Positions 30,553-38,100 of a stretch of DNA of 38,363 nucleotides are shown piece by piece. The translations under genes were made by a program, and so were the position numbers. Position 1 is the first letter of the stretch. Each line of letters starts with the position of its first letter. The stretch comes from RYN-111 sp046723735 (lineage in GTDB: Bacteria; Actinomycetota; Actinomycetes; Mycobacteriales; SCTD01). The notes under the pieces are model-generated. The model saw only the letters and a list, made by a program, of their open reading frames with translations, was not told the origin of the DNA and did no database searches. The DNA is taken from contig JBKOVB010000130.1 of NCBI GenBank assembly GCA_046723735.1, forward strand, positions 1-38,363, written 5' to 3'.

Positions 30553-32373
30553 TCAGAAGACCAGAAGGGTGACCGTGCTGCCCCGCTTCACGCGCTTCCC
30601 GGCCCCCGGATCCGTCTCGAGCACGCGGCCCGGGCCGCCGGGGAACTTGTTCACCTTGACCTTCAGACCCAGGTCGGTCAGCGTGCTCCGGGCCTCGTCG
30701 ACGCTGTCGCCCACGACGTCGGGCACGACGACCACGTCGGGGCCCTTGCTCACGTGCAGCGTGACGGTCGAGCCCCGGTCCGCGGTGCCTGACGAGGGGC
30801 TCTGGTCGACCACGACGCCCGCCGCGACCGTGTCGCTGAAGACCTGTTGCACGGTCACCCGGAACCCGACGTGCTGGAGCTTGGCCACCGCCTCGTCCTG
30901 GGGCAGCCCGGTGACGTTGGGGACCGAGACCGGCTGGGGTCCGCGCGAGAGGACCAGCTGGACCGCCGTACCGGGGCGCAGCCGCGTCCCCGCCGCGGGG
31001 TTGGTCCCCACCACGAGACCCTTGGCGACCGACTGGCTCCAGGCGTACGACGGCGACCCGGCGACGCGCAGCCCCACGCCGGTCAGGGCGGCGGTCGCTG
31101 CCTCGGGGTCCTTGCCGGTGACCGGGGGGACGGCCCTGCGGTCCGGTCCCTTGGACAGGTGCACCGTGACGGTGCCGCCCTTGGTGACGCGCGCGTCCGG
31201 CCCGGGGTCCTGCGCGACGACGAGCCCGCGCGCGACCGTTTCGCTGAACCGGTCGTCGCCACGGCGCAGCTGCAGGCCCGCGTCGTCGAGCGAGGTCCGC
31301 GCCTGCGCGAGCGTCTTCTCCAGCACGGACGGCGCCCGGGTGTAGCGGAAGCTCCCCAGGTAGTAGCCGCTGCCCAGCGCCAGCAGCGCGAGCACGAGAA
31401 GCAGCACCAGACCGAGCCGCCGACGCCGGTGAGGCGGCTTGTCCGCGGGCGCGTCGGCGACCCGACGAGGTACGACGAGAGTCGGCTGCACGCCGGCCGG
31501 CTCCGACACCGGGGGCAGCCCCTGCGCGGCAGCGCGCAGCTCGGACAGAAACGCGCCGGCGTCGCGGGGCCGCGCCTCGGGGTCCCGCCGGGTCGCCCGG
31601 ACGACGAGGGCGTCGAGCGCCGGTGGCACGCCGCCAACCGCGGTGGACGGCGGCGGGACGTCCTCGTGCACGTGGCGGTAGGCCACCGACAGCGGGGACT
31701 CGGCGGCGTACGGCGGCGTGCCGGTGAGCAGCTCCCAGAGCAGGACCCCGGCGGCGTAGACGTCGCTGCGGGCGTCCGCGACCCCGTACTCGACCTGCTC
31801 GGGCGCGAGGTAGGCGACCGTGCCGATGAGCAGGCCGGTGGTCTGCGTGAGGTTGCTCGTCTCCACCGCTCGGGCGAGCCCGAAGTCGGCCACCTTGACC
31901 CGGCCGTCGTCGGAGAGCAAAACGTTCTCCGGCTTGACGTCGCGGTGCACGAGACCGGCGGCGTGCGCCGCCGCGAGAGCACGCAGCACCGGCTCGAGGA
32001 CGGCGACCGCGCGGGCGGGCGTGAGCGCTCCACGGTCCATCAGGAGCCGGCGCAGGGTGATGCCCTGCACGTGCTCCATCACGAGGTAGGCAAGGCCCGT
32101 GGCGGCGTCGGTGCCCTGGTCGTGGACCGCCACCACCTCGGGGGCGGACACCCGCGCCGCGGCCTTCGCCTCCCGCGTGAAGCGGGCCACGAAGTCGGGG
32201 TCCTCGGCGAGTGCCCGGTGCATCACCTTGACCGCGACCTGGCGGTCGAGCCGGGTGTCGGTGCCGAGGTACACCGTGGCCATGCCGCCGCGCGCGATCA
32301 CGCGGTCCAGCCGGTAGCGGCCGTCGAGGAGCCGTCCGACGAGCGGCGGGGCGGGCTCTTCTGCGGTCTCCAT
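30553..32373 (-). CDS. Membrane Ser/Thr protein kinase with four PASTA domains (PknB/PknL type)
   Basis: The 606-residue kinase has a cytoplasmic catalytic domain (about residues 20-285): glycine loop ARGGMATVYLG, VAVKVM with K49, HRDVKPEN (D145), DFG (D163) and APE (190-192). A TSNLTQTTG activation loop contains likely phosphorylation Thr. A basic juxtamembrane stretch is followed by one membrane helix (about 320-340) and four tandem extracellular PASTA repeats (about 345-412, 413-478, 479-545, 546-606), which in relatives bind peptidoglycan fragments or lipid II. By position it corresponds to mycobacterial pknL, which I recall lacks PASTA repeats. The LysM/transglycosylase gene lies immediately upstream. 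ATG 32373 is preceded by TAGGAT at ten bases. Confidence 0.92.
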   Translation of the reverse strand: METAEEPAPPLVGRLLDGRYRLDRVIARGGMATVYLGTDTRLDRQVAVKVMHRALAEDPDFVARFTREAKAAARVSAPEVVAVHDQGTDAATGLAYLVMEHVQGITLRRLLMDRGALTPARAVAVLEPVLRALAAAHAAGLVHRDVKPENVLLSDDGRVKVADFGLARAVETSNLTQTTGLLIGTVAYLAPEQVEYGVADARSDVYAAGVLLWELLTGTPPYAAESPLSVAYRHVHEDVPPPSTAVGGVPPALDALVVRATRRDPEARPRDAGAFLSELRAAAQGLPPVSEPAGVQPTLVVPRRVADAPADKPPHRRRRLGLVLLLVLALLALGSGYYLGSFRYTRAPSVLEKTLAQARTSLDDAGLQLRRGDDRFSETVARGLVVAQDPGPDARVTKGGTVTVHLSKGPDRRAVPPVTGKDPEAATAALTGVGLRVAGSPSYAWSQSVAKGLVVGTNPAAGTRLRPGTAVQLVLSRGPQPVSVPNVTGLPQDEAVAKLQHVGFRVTVQQVFSDTVAAGVVVDQSPSSGTADRGSTVTLHVSKGPDVVVVPDVVGDSVDEARSTLTDLGLKVKVNKFPGGPGRVLETDPGAGKRVKRGSTVTLLVF

Positions 32374-32434
32374 CAGGCCCCCGATCCTAGGGCGGCAGTC
32401 CGGGACCGGTTGTTCAGGCGCGCTGGCCAGGGGC

Positions 32435-33373
32435 TCAGCGGAAGCGCTGGCGCAGCAGCGTGACGTTGCGGACGTACTGCGTGGTCTGGGGGAGCAGGCC
32501 GATGCGGCCGACCGAGCCGAGGCCCTGGTAGTAGCCGGCGAGCGCCTTGTCGGTGCTGCCGGTCGCGCGCAGCAGGTCGGCCAGCAGCAGCACCCCCGCC
32601 TCCACGTTGTCCGAGGCGCGCAGGAGGTCGAAGGTGCGCCCGTGCAGCAGGCCGAGCGAGCGGCCGGTGCTGGGCAGCACCTGCATGGCCCCGATCGCGT
32701 CCACCGGCGAGACCACCCGCTGCTGGAAGCCGCTCTCCTGGTAGGCAAGGGCCAGAGCCAGGTCCACGGGCACGCCGTGACGCCGGGCCGCGGCACGGAT
32801 CATGCCCTGCACCGCGCCCTTGCTGGGCAGGGGCCGTGCGGCCAGCAGCGCCCGGTGCGCCGCCGCCGACTGCGCCACCGAGCCGGGGACGACGACCGTG
32901 GCGCCGTCGGTGCGGGGCGCGGCGACCGGGGCGGCCACCCGGGTGGTGACCGGGACCCGCAGCCGCTCGCCGACGAGCAGCATCGTGCGGGTCAGGTGGT
33001 TGAGGGCCTGCAGCCGCTCGGGCGTGGTCCCGTACCGCCGTGCGAGCTTGATGAGCCCCTCGCCGGGCTGCACGACGTGGACGGTCAGGGTGGTGCTTGT
33101 GCGCGGCGCCGCTGGCGTGACCCCCGCCCCGCCGGCCGAGGGCACCAGCAGCGTGTCGCCGGCGTAGATCGTGGTGCTGCCGCCCATGTGGTTGAGCGCC
33201 TGCAGCACCGCGACCGTGGTGTGGTGCCGCGCCGCGATCTCGCTGAGCGTGTCACCACGGCGCAGCCGGATGGCGCTGGGTGCGCCTGCCGTGAGCACGG
33301 CGGTCAGCAGGACGAGCAGGGCCACGGTGCGCGCCGGGCGCACCAGGCGACGGGCGGCGGGGTCGTGCGACAT
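32435..33373 (-). CDS. Secreted LysM - lytic transglycosylase (SLT) protein
   Basis: The 312-residue protein has a basic N-terminus and signal helix (VALLVLLTAVLTAGAPSA). Two LysM domains follow (about residues 35-78, RRGDTLSEIAARHHTTVAVLQALN, and about 97-141, QPGEGLIKLARRYGTTPERLQALN). A Goose-lysozyme/SLT-like catalytic domain completes it (from about 200, AYQESGF with the catalytic Glu, then AIGAMQVLPSTG). It would bind and cleave peptidoglycan outside the cell. A full promoter with -35 TTGTCA and -10 TAAAGT precedes it, overlapped by repeated GTGACA boxes. It lies just upstream of the PASTA kinase, which senses the same polymer. Confidence 0.9.
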   Translation of the reverse strand: MSHDPAARRLVRPARTVALLVLLTAVLTAGAPSAIRLRRGDTLSEIAARHHTTVAVLQALNHMGGSTTIYAGDTLLVPSAGGAGVTPAAPRTSTTLTVHVVQPGEGLIKLARRYGTTPERLQALNHLTRTMLLVGERLRVPVTTRVAAPVAAPRTDGATVVVPGSVAQSAAAHRALLAARPLPSKGAVQGMIRAAARRHGVPVDLALALAYQESGFQQRVVSPVDAIGAMQVLPSTGRSLGLLHGRTFDLLRASDNVEAGVLLLADLLRATGSTDKALAGYYQGLGSVGRIGLLPQTTQYVRNVTLLRQRFR

Positions 33374-33410
33374 GAGGGCGGTCCCTTGGTCGGTGGTGTC
33401 CCGGATGTCG

Positions 33411-33440
33411 ACTTTAGGCTCGGTGGGGCTGCTGTGACAA
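33411..33440 (-). promoter_or_regulatory. Promoter of the LysM/SLT gene
   Basis: On the minus strand TTGTCA (33440-33435) and TAAAGT (33416-33411) are separated by 18 bases. This is the best -35/-10 pair in the window and gives a leader of roughly 30 bases with AAGGGA near the ATG. Confidence 0.55.
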
Positions 33441-33457
33441 GCGGTGACAGAGTGACA
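33434..33457. repeat. Three GTGACA boxes overlapping the LysM/SLT promoter -35
   Basis: GTGACA occurs at 33434-33439, 33444-33449 and 33452-33457 (TGTCAC on the strand of the gene). Tandem boxes over a -35 suggest an operator. GTCACA-like direct repeats are bound by MtrA-type response regulators, which control cell-wall hydrolase genes in actinobacteria. Assignment to MtrA is a guess. Confidence 0.45.
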
Positions 33458-33510
33458 GGAATGTTCAGACGTCCGTTTTGAGGAGACACCACGGCCCGTT
33501 CTGTGCGGGC

Positions 33511-33516
33511 TACAGT
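33511..33516 (+). promoter_or_regulatory. -10 element of the thiG operon
   Basis: TACAGT ends about seven bases before the GGGTCAGAGACC that opens the riboswitch, placing the transcription start near 33523. Confidence 0.45.
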
Positions 33517-33526
33517 CGAAGGGTCA

Positions 33527-33632
33527 GAGACCGGGGAGCCCGCGGACGCGGGCTGAGAGGCCGGCCCCGCCGCCACGCGGCACCGCCGGCGACCCGTACC
33601 ACCCGATCGGGGTCATGCCCGCGTGGGGAGTC
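33527..33632 (+). promoter_or_regulatory. TPP (THI-box) riboswitch
   Basis: The aptamer core is recognisable: GGGGAGCC, then the pyrimidine-sensing GGCTGAGAGG (33551-33560), a variable GC-rich arm, and the pyrophosphate-sensor CCCGATCGGGGTCATGCC (33602-33619). It ends in GCGTGGGGAGTC. The GGGGAG at 33625-33630 is also the ribosome site of thiG, four bases from the ATG. Ligand binding therefore most likely hides the ribosome site and shuts translation. No separate terminator is seen. Confidence 0.9.
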
Positions 33633-33634
33633 GC

Positions 33635-34462
33635 ATGGAGCAGGACAGCACCTCCGCCCGGCTGGTCGGCACGGGCGGGGAGGTCGACGTGCAGGCCGAC
33701 CTGCTGACGATCGGCGAGCGCACGTTTCGCAGCCGCCTGCTCGTCGGGACCGGCAAGTTCCGGGCTCACACGGTCATGCGGGACGCGCTTGTGGCCAGCG
33801 GTGCCGAGATCGTCACGGTGGCGCTGCGCCGGGTCGACCTCACCCGGCAGGGCGAGGGTGACGTGCTGGACTTCGTCCCTCCCGGCATGACGCTGCTTCC
33901 CAACACGAGCGGCGCGGTCGACGCCGCGGAGGCGATCCGGCTGGCCCGGCTCGGGCGCGCCGCCACGGGCACGCCGCTGGTCAAGCTCGAGGTGACTCCG
34001 GACCCCAGGACGCTCGCGCCCGACCCGGTCGAGACGTTGCGCGCCGCCGAGCAGCTCGTCGCGGAGGGCTTCGTCGTGCTGCCCTACTGCTCGGCCGACC
34101 CGGTGCTCTGCCGGCACCTGGAGGAGGCCGGCTGCGCGACCGTCATGCCGCTGGGGTCCTGGATCGGCAGCAACCGGGGACTGCGCACCCGTGACGCCAT
34201 CGAGGTCATCGTCGAGCAGGCCGGCGTGCCCGTCGTCGTCGACGCCGGTCTGGGCGTCCCGAGCGACGCGGCCGAGGCGATGGAGACCGGGGCGGACGCG
34301 GTGCTGGTCAACACCGCCATCGCGGTGGCCGACGACCCCGTGACGATGGCTCGGGCCTTCGCACTGGCCACCGAGGCGGGTCGGCTCGGCTGGCGCGCCG
34401 GTCGGGGGGTCGTCCTCGAGCGTGCCGAGGCTTCCAGCCCGCTCACCGGCTTCCTGGCGTGA
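33635..34462 (+). CDS. thiG: Thiazole synthase
   Basis: The 275-residue TIM-barrel enzyme assembles the thiazole of thiamin from deoxyxylulose-5-phosphate, sulfur on ThiS and dehydroglycine. Recognisable parts are LTIGERTFRSRLLVGTGKF, LLPNTSGAVDAAEAIRLARL, the Schiff-base Lys in LVKLEVTPD (K117), VLPYCSADPVLCRHLEE, MPLGSWIGSNRGL, VVVDAGLGVPSDAAEAMETGADAVLVNTAIA. The ATG at 33635 directly follows the TPP riboswitch. The first about 20 residues are non-conserved, so a later GTG is possible. No thiS or thiF gene is in the window. thiH follows after ten bases. Confidence 0.93.
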   Translation: MEQDSTSARLVGTGGEVDVQADLLTIGERTFRSRLLVGTGKFRAHTVMRDALVASGAEIVTVALRRVDLTRQGEGDVLDFVPPGMTLLPNTSGAVDAAEAIRLARLGRAATGTPLVKLEVTPDPRTLAPDPVETLRAAEQLVAEGFVVLPYCSADPVLCRHLEEAGCATVMPLGSWIGSNRGLRTRDAIEVIVEQAGVPVVVDAGLGVPSDAAEAMETGADAVLVNTAIAVADDPVTMARAFALATEAGRLGWRAGRGVVLERAEASSPLTGFLA

Positions 34463-34472
34463 CGGGACGACC

Positions 34473-35567
34473 ATGAGCCAGCCACCCGGCCGCTTCGCCC
34501 GCCACCTCGCCGCGCTCCCCGCGCCGTTGGAGAGCGACGTCGCGACCGCGCTCGCGGCGCCGACCCTGGCCCATCTCCCGACGCTCCTGAGCCCTGCTGC
34601 GTCGCCGCACCTGGAGGAGATGGCGCACCGGGCGCGGGCGGTGACGCTGCAGCGCTTCGGTCGCGCGGTGCGCCTGTTCGCGCCGCTCTACGTGAGCAAC
34701 GCCTGCCTGTCGACCTGCACCTACTGCGGCTTCTCGAAGGGCCTGGACGTCGTACGACGGACGCTGACCGTCGAGCAGGTCGTCGACGAGGCGAAGGCCC
34801 TGGTGGACAAGGGTTTTCGTCACCTCCTGCTCGTGTCGGGCGAGCACCGCGTCGAGGTCAGCCAGGACTACCTGATCGCGTGCGTGGAGGCGCTGCGGCC
34901 GTTCGTCCCGAGCATCAGCATCGAGACGCAGACCTGGTCCGACGACACCTACGCCCGGCTCGTCGAGGCAGGCCTCGAGGGTGTCGTGCACTACCAGGAG
35001 ACCTACGACCGGCAGCGGTACGCCGAGGTCCACGTCGCCGGCTGGAAGCGCGACTTCGACCGCCGTCTGAGCAGCACGGAGCGGGCCGCCGAGGCCGGCG
35101 TGCGGCGGCTCGGGGTCGGCGCGCTGCTGGGACTCGGTACGGACTGGCGGGCGGACGTGCGCGCCGTGGCCGAGCACGCCCTGTGGCTGCAGCGCACCTA
35201 CTGGCGCACCGAGGTCACCGTGGCACTGCCTCGGATCAAGCCCTCGGCGAGCGGGTTCCAGCCGCTCGTGCCGGTCAGCGACGCGGAGTACGTGCAGGCG
35301 ATCGCCGCGCTTCGCCTGGTCGCGCCGGACGTCGGCATCGTGCTATCGACCCGGGAGCCGGCGCGGCTGCGCGACGGGCTCGTACGGATCGCGGTGACCA
35401 CGATGAGCGCCGGCAGCTCCACCGAGCCCGGCGGCTACCTGCACCCCGGGGAGGCGCAGGAGCAGTTCGCGATCAGCGACGAGCGCTCGCCGGCCGAGGT
35501 GGCGGCGATGCTCGAGGCGGCCGGCTACGAGCCGGTCTGGAAGGACGCGTTCGCCCTCAAGGGTTGA
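34473..35567 (+). CDS. thiH: 2-iminoacetate (dehydroglycine) synthase, radical SAM
   Basis: The 364-residue protein has the radical-SAM cluster motif C78-x3-C82-x2-C85 (NACLSTCTYCGFSKG), LLLVSGEHRVEVSQDYL, VVHYQETYDRQRYAEVH, GALLGLGTDWRADV, LPRIKPSASGFQP and the C-terminal GSSTEPGGYLHPGEAQEQFAISDERSP. The enzyme splits tyrosine with S-adenosylmethionine to p-cresol and dehydroglycine for thiazole formation. Most actinobacteria I recall use the oxidase ThiO for this step, so ThiH is notable. The ATG at 34473 has weak GACGGGACG upstream and is coupled to thiG. Confidence 0.92.
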   Translation: MSQPPGRFARHLAALPAPLESDVATALAAPTLAHLPTLLSPAASPHLEEMAHRARAVTLQRFGRAVRLFAPLYVSNACLSTCTYCGFSKGLDVVRRTLTVEQVVDEAKALVDKGFRHLLLVSGEHRVEVSQDYLIACVEALRPFVPSISIETQTWSDDTYARLVEAGLEGVVHYQETYDRQRYAEVHVAGWKRDFDRRLSSTERAAEAGVRRLGVGALLGLGTDWRADVRAVAEHALWLQRTYWRTEVTVALPRIKPSASGFQPLVPVSDAEYVQAIAALRLVAPDVGIVLSTREPARLRDGLVRIAVTTMSAGSSTEPGGYLHPGEAQEQFAISDERSPAEVAAMLEAAGYEPVWKDAFALKG

Positions 35568-35595
35568 GCCCGTGGTGCGGCTGCCCGACCCGGCG

Positions 35596-35601
35596 TAGCG
35601 T
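35596..35601 (+). promoter_or_regulatory. Candidate -10 for the small alpha/beta-barrel gene
   Basis: TAGCGT lies 30 bases before the GTG at 35632 and upstream of a GAAGGGGG ribosome site, so this gene may have its own promoter after thiH. Confidence 0.35.
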
Positions 35602-35631
35602 CCGCCGCATCGCCAGGCGAAGGGGGTTGCC

Positions 35632-35925
35632 GTGTACGGCACCGTGATGATCGCGAAGATGGCTCAGGGCGTGACGCTGCAGGACTTCGACGTCATGTCG
35701 AAGGAGTGGCTCGACCGCCACGTCGACGGCTTCGTCGACGAGCAGGTGATGCTCGCCGACGACGGACGCGTCGTCACGGCCGTGCGGTTCCGGGACAAGG
35801 ACGCGTACCTCGCGCTGGCCGAGGCGCCGGAGCAGGACGCCTTCTACGCGACCCGGATCCAGCCGCTGCTCGAGGGCGACCCGCAGTGGATCGACGGGGA
35901 GTGGGTGGCCAGCTACACGCCCTGA
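35632..35925 (+). CDS. Small dimeric alpha/beta-barrel-like protein (ABM-like)
   Basis: The 97-residue protein has the strand-helix-strand pattern of antibiotic-biosynthesis-monooxygenase-like ferredoxin folds. Strand one is MYGTVMIAKMA, a helix follows (LQDFDVMSKEWLDRHV), then FVDEQVMLADDGRVVTAVRFRDKDAYLALAEAPEQDAFYATRIQPLL. No catalytic residue is diagnostic. GTG start with GAAGGGGG about seven bases upstream. It lies 64 bases after thiH and may be separate from it. Function unknown. Confidence 0.6.
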   Translation: MYGTVMIAKMAQGVTLQDFDVMSKEWLDRHVDGFVDEQVMLADDGRVVTAVRFRDKDAYLALAEAPEQDAFYATRIQPLLEGDPQWIDGEWVASYTP

Positions 35926-35973
35926 GCCCGGGCGGCTCGCAGGCGTGCCGCCCAGGCAGGCGCAGCCCTGCTC

Positions 35974-36681
35974 TCAGGAGACGGTGATGGTCCCCTGCAT
36001 GCCCTTGTCGGCGTGCCCGTCGATCGTGCACTTGTACGTGTAGGTGCCGGCCTTCTCAAACTCCACGACAGCCTCGCCGTCGTGGCCCGGCTCGACCTCG
36101 GCCACCTCGCCGATCTCCTTGCCTGACGCGTCGAAGAACGTCAGGTTGTGCTCGGCCTGGCCCTTGTTCTCGAGCTTGAACTCGATCTTCTCGCCTGCCT
36201 TGGCCGTGAACCCGCTCAGGCCCTCGAAAGCGAAGTCGGTCGCCTCGACCTCGACCTCGCGGTCGTAGGCCGCCTCGGACTCGCTCGCGGCGGCGCCGGT
36301 GACCTCGATCTCGGTGCGGATGCCGTCGCCCTTCTGGCCCGGCTTGCAGGCGACCTCGTAGTCGCCGCCCCCGACCTTCACGTCGAAGTCGCGGGACGTG
36401 CCGGGGGCGATGTTCTCCACCTCGCCGACGACCTTGTCGAAGTCGCCGCCGCTGCCCTTGCCGTAGACGTAGACCTCGGTGACGTCCTTGCCGGTGTTCT
36501 CGACCTCGAGCTCCACCTCGCCGGCCTTGAACTGCTTCTGCGAGACGTCGCAGGTGGTGTCGCCGGCCTTGACCGTCGCCTTCTGCTTGCCTGAGCCGGT
36601 CGAGGTGTCGTCCTTGCCGCAGCCGGTGAGGGCGAGGCAGAGCGCGACGACGGCGACGGCGGGCAGGACGGGAGTGCGCAT
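35974..36681 (-). CDS. Lipoprotein with EfeO-type cupredoxin and a second blue-copper domain
   Basis: The 235-residue protein has a lipoprotein signal (LALTGC, C21). Residues about 35-128 match the EfeO cupredoxin domain (paired C44 and C112, VVGEVENIAPGTSRDFD, GDYEVACKPGQKGDG). Residues about 140-235 form a plastocyanin-like domain with a complete type 1 copper site: H178, C218, H223 and M228 (EHNLTFF, YKCTIDGHADKGM). The M75 peptidase domain that normally follows in EfeO is missing. It lies 50 bases after efeU and should act with it in iron uptake, possibly oxidising Fe(II) or passing electrons. That mechanism is inference. Confidence 0.82.
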   Translation of the reverse strand: MRTPVLPAVAVVALCLALTGCGKDDTSTGSGKQKATVKAGDTTCDVSQKQFKAGEVELEVENTGKDVTEVYVYGKGSGGDFDKVVGEVENIAPGTSRDFDVKVGGGDYEVACKPGQKGDGIRTEIEVTGAAASESEAAYDREVEVEATDFAFEGLSGFTAKAGEKIEFKLENKGQAEHNLTFFDASGKEIGEVAEVEPGHDGEAVVEFEKAGTYTYKCTIDGHADKGMQGTITVS

Positions 36682-36731
36682 GGCGGAAGGGCCCTTTCGG
36701 GGTCTGGAGGTGGGGGTGGAGGGGGTCCGGG

Positions 36732-37580
36732 TCAGGCCGCGACCGGCTGCTTCGGCACGGACGCGCTGGGGACAGGTGCCTTGCTGGGGCGCAGGAAGAA
36801 GAACAGGACCGGGACCAGGTAGGCGGCCCAGACGACGACCTGCAGCAACGTCGGGTTCGGCTGGAAGTTGAAGACGCCCTTGAGGAGCGTGCCGTACCAC
36901 GACGACGGAGGCACGGTCTGGGAGATGTCGAAGGCGAGGTTGTTGATGCCCGGGAGGATCCCGGCCTCCTGGAGGTCGTGCACGCCGTACGCCGCGACAC
37001 CTGCGGCCACGACGACGAGCGCGGCGCCGGTCCAGGTGAAGAAGGTCTTGAGGTTGAGCTCGACGGCACCGCGGTAGAAGGCCCACCCGAGGAACGCGGC
37101 CGCGATGAGCCCTGCGAAGGCACTGGTGGTGGACACCGCGGCCTGCTGCGTCGACTGGATCGCCGACCAGAGGAACAGTGCGGTCTCGAGGCCCTCGCGG
37201 CCCACGGCGATGAAACCGGTGAGCGCCAGCGCGAGCGGGCCCAGCATCAGCGCCGCGTCGAGCTTGCCGTGCAGCTCGGCTTTGAGGAAGCGCGACGTGC
37301 GGCGCATCCAGAACACCATCCAGGTGACGAACCCGACCGCCACCAGCGAGGCGAAGCCGCCGAAGGCCTCCTGCTGCTGGAACGTCATGTTCGCGCTGGT
37401 GAACTGCAGCACGGCGCCGAAGGCCATGCTCAGCAGGACCGCGAACACGACGCCCCCCCAGACCGGGGCCAACCGGTCACGACGCCCGGTCTTGACGAGG
37501 TAGGCGACCAGGATGCCGACGACGAGGGAGGCCTCGAGCCCCTCGCGCAGGCCGATCAGGAACGTGGGGAGCGAGAACAC
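36732..37580 (-). CDS. efeU: Ferrous iron permease, EfeU/FTR1 family
   Basis: The 282-residue integral membrane protein has about seven helices and both REGLE iron-transfer motifs: GLREGLEASL in helix 1 and VGREGLETALF in the middle. FTR1-type permeases import iron together with an oxidising partner. I chose GTG 37580, which has GGAAGG six bases upstream and gives an N-terminus starting directly with helix 1 (MFSLPTFLIGLREGLEASL). The longer open frame to 37913 runs into the neighbouring gene's territory without homology. An iron-box-like site lies 24-42 bases upstream. EfeB peroxidase is not present nearby. Confidence 0.92.
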   Translation of the reverse strand: MFSLPTFLIGLREGLEASLVVGILVAYLVKTGRRDRLAPVWGGVVFAVLLSMAFGAVLQFTSANMTFQQQEAFGGFASLVAVGFVTWMVFWMRRTSRFLKAELHGKLDAALMLGPLALALTGFIAVGREGLETALFLWSAIQSTQQAAVSTTSAFAGLIAAAFLGWAFYRGAVELNLKTFFTWTGAALVVVAAGVAAYGVHDLQEAGILPGINNLAFDISQTVPPSSWYGTLLKGVFNFQPNPTLLQVVVWAAYLVPVLFFFLRPSKAPVPSASVPKQPVAA

Positions 37581-37603
37581 CAGAGGCCTTCCGTCGGGGC
37601 TGC

Positions 37604-37622
37604 TAAGGGAAACCTTACCTAG
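37604..37622 (-). promoter_or_regulatory. Iron-box-like operator (DtxR/IdeR type) before efeU
   Basis: The minus strand reads CTAGGTAAGGTTTCCCTTA, which agrees at 13 of 19 positions with the DtxR/IdeR consensus TTAGGTTAGGCTAACCTAA and keeps the TAGG and CCT cores. Its position 24-42 bases before the efeU start fits repression by an iron-loaded regulator. Confidence 0.6.
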
Positions 37623-37656
37623 GTCTGCGGAACCGGCACAAGGAGGGTGACGGAGG

Positions 37657-38100
37657 TCACTCCTTGACGAGAACCACGTGCCCCGCCCGCTGCCCGTGAA
37701 CCCTGAAGCCGTGCCGCCGTAGCAGCCGCAGGGACGGCTCGTTGCCCGGCAGCACCTCGGCCCGCACGGTCGTGGCGCCGCGGGCCCCGACCCAGTCGAG
37801 CAGCAGCCCCAGCGCCTCCGTGCCGGCGCCCTGCCGGCGCGCCGAGGGCGCCAGCCCGTAGCTGATCTCCACCTCGCCCGAGGCGTCGGGCGGCCCGAAC
37901 CAGCCGCACTCACCTACCACCACGCCGTCCCGCAGGACCAGGAACGTGCCCTCAGTCGTCACGTCCGGGTGCTCCGCGAGCGCCCGCAAGGCGTCCGCGG
38001 TGTCGGCGTGCGGCCAGTCGCCCACGTGCGCGACCCCGTCCAGCCGCCCGGCGATCGTGGCGCGGGCGACGTCCGCCGTGGCCGGCGCGAGCGTGATCAC
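37657..38100 (-). CDS. GNAT-family N-acetyltransferase
   Basis: The 147-residue protein shows the GNAT core: an acceptor-side N-terminal half, GVVVGECGWFGPPDASGEVEISYGLAPSARRQGAGTEALGLLLDWV with the acetyl-CoA loop RRQGAGTEA, and a C-terminal VLPGNEPSLRLLRRHGFRVHG, typical of RimJ-like acetyltransferases. The substrate is unknown. GTG 38100 overlaps the stop of the RNase D gene (GTGA, 38097-38100). A longer frame to 38157 is unnecessary. Confidence 0.85.
   Translation of the reverse strand: MITLAPATADVARATIAGRLDGVAHVGDWPHADTADALRALAEHPDVTTEGTFLVLRDGVVVGECGWFGPPDASGEVEISYGLAPSARRQGAGTEALGLLLDWVGARGATTVRAEVLPGNEPSLRLLRRHGFRVHGQRAGHVVLVKE

Noticed and set aside
37581..37913. Upstream extension of the efeU frame
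   Set aside because: It overlaps the GNAT gene and the iron-box region; the GTG at 37580 with GGAAGG gives the normal FTR1 N-terminus.
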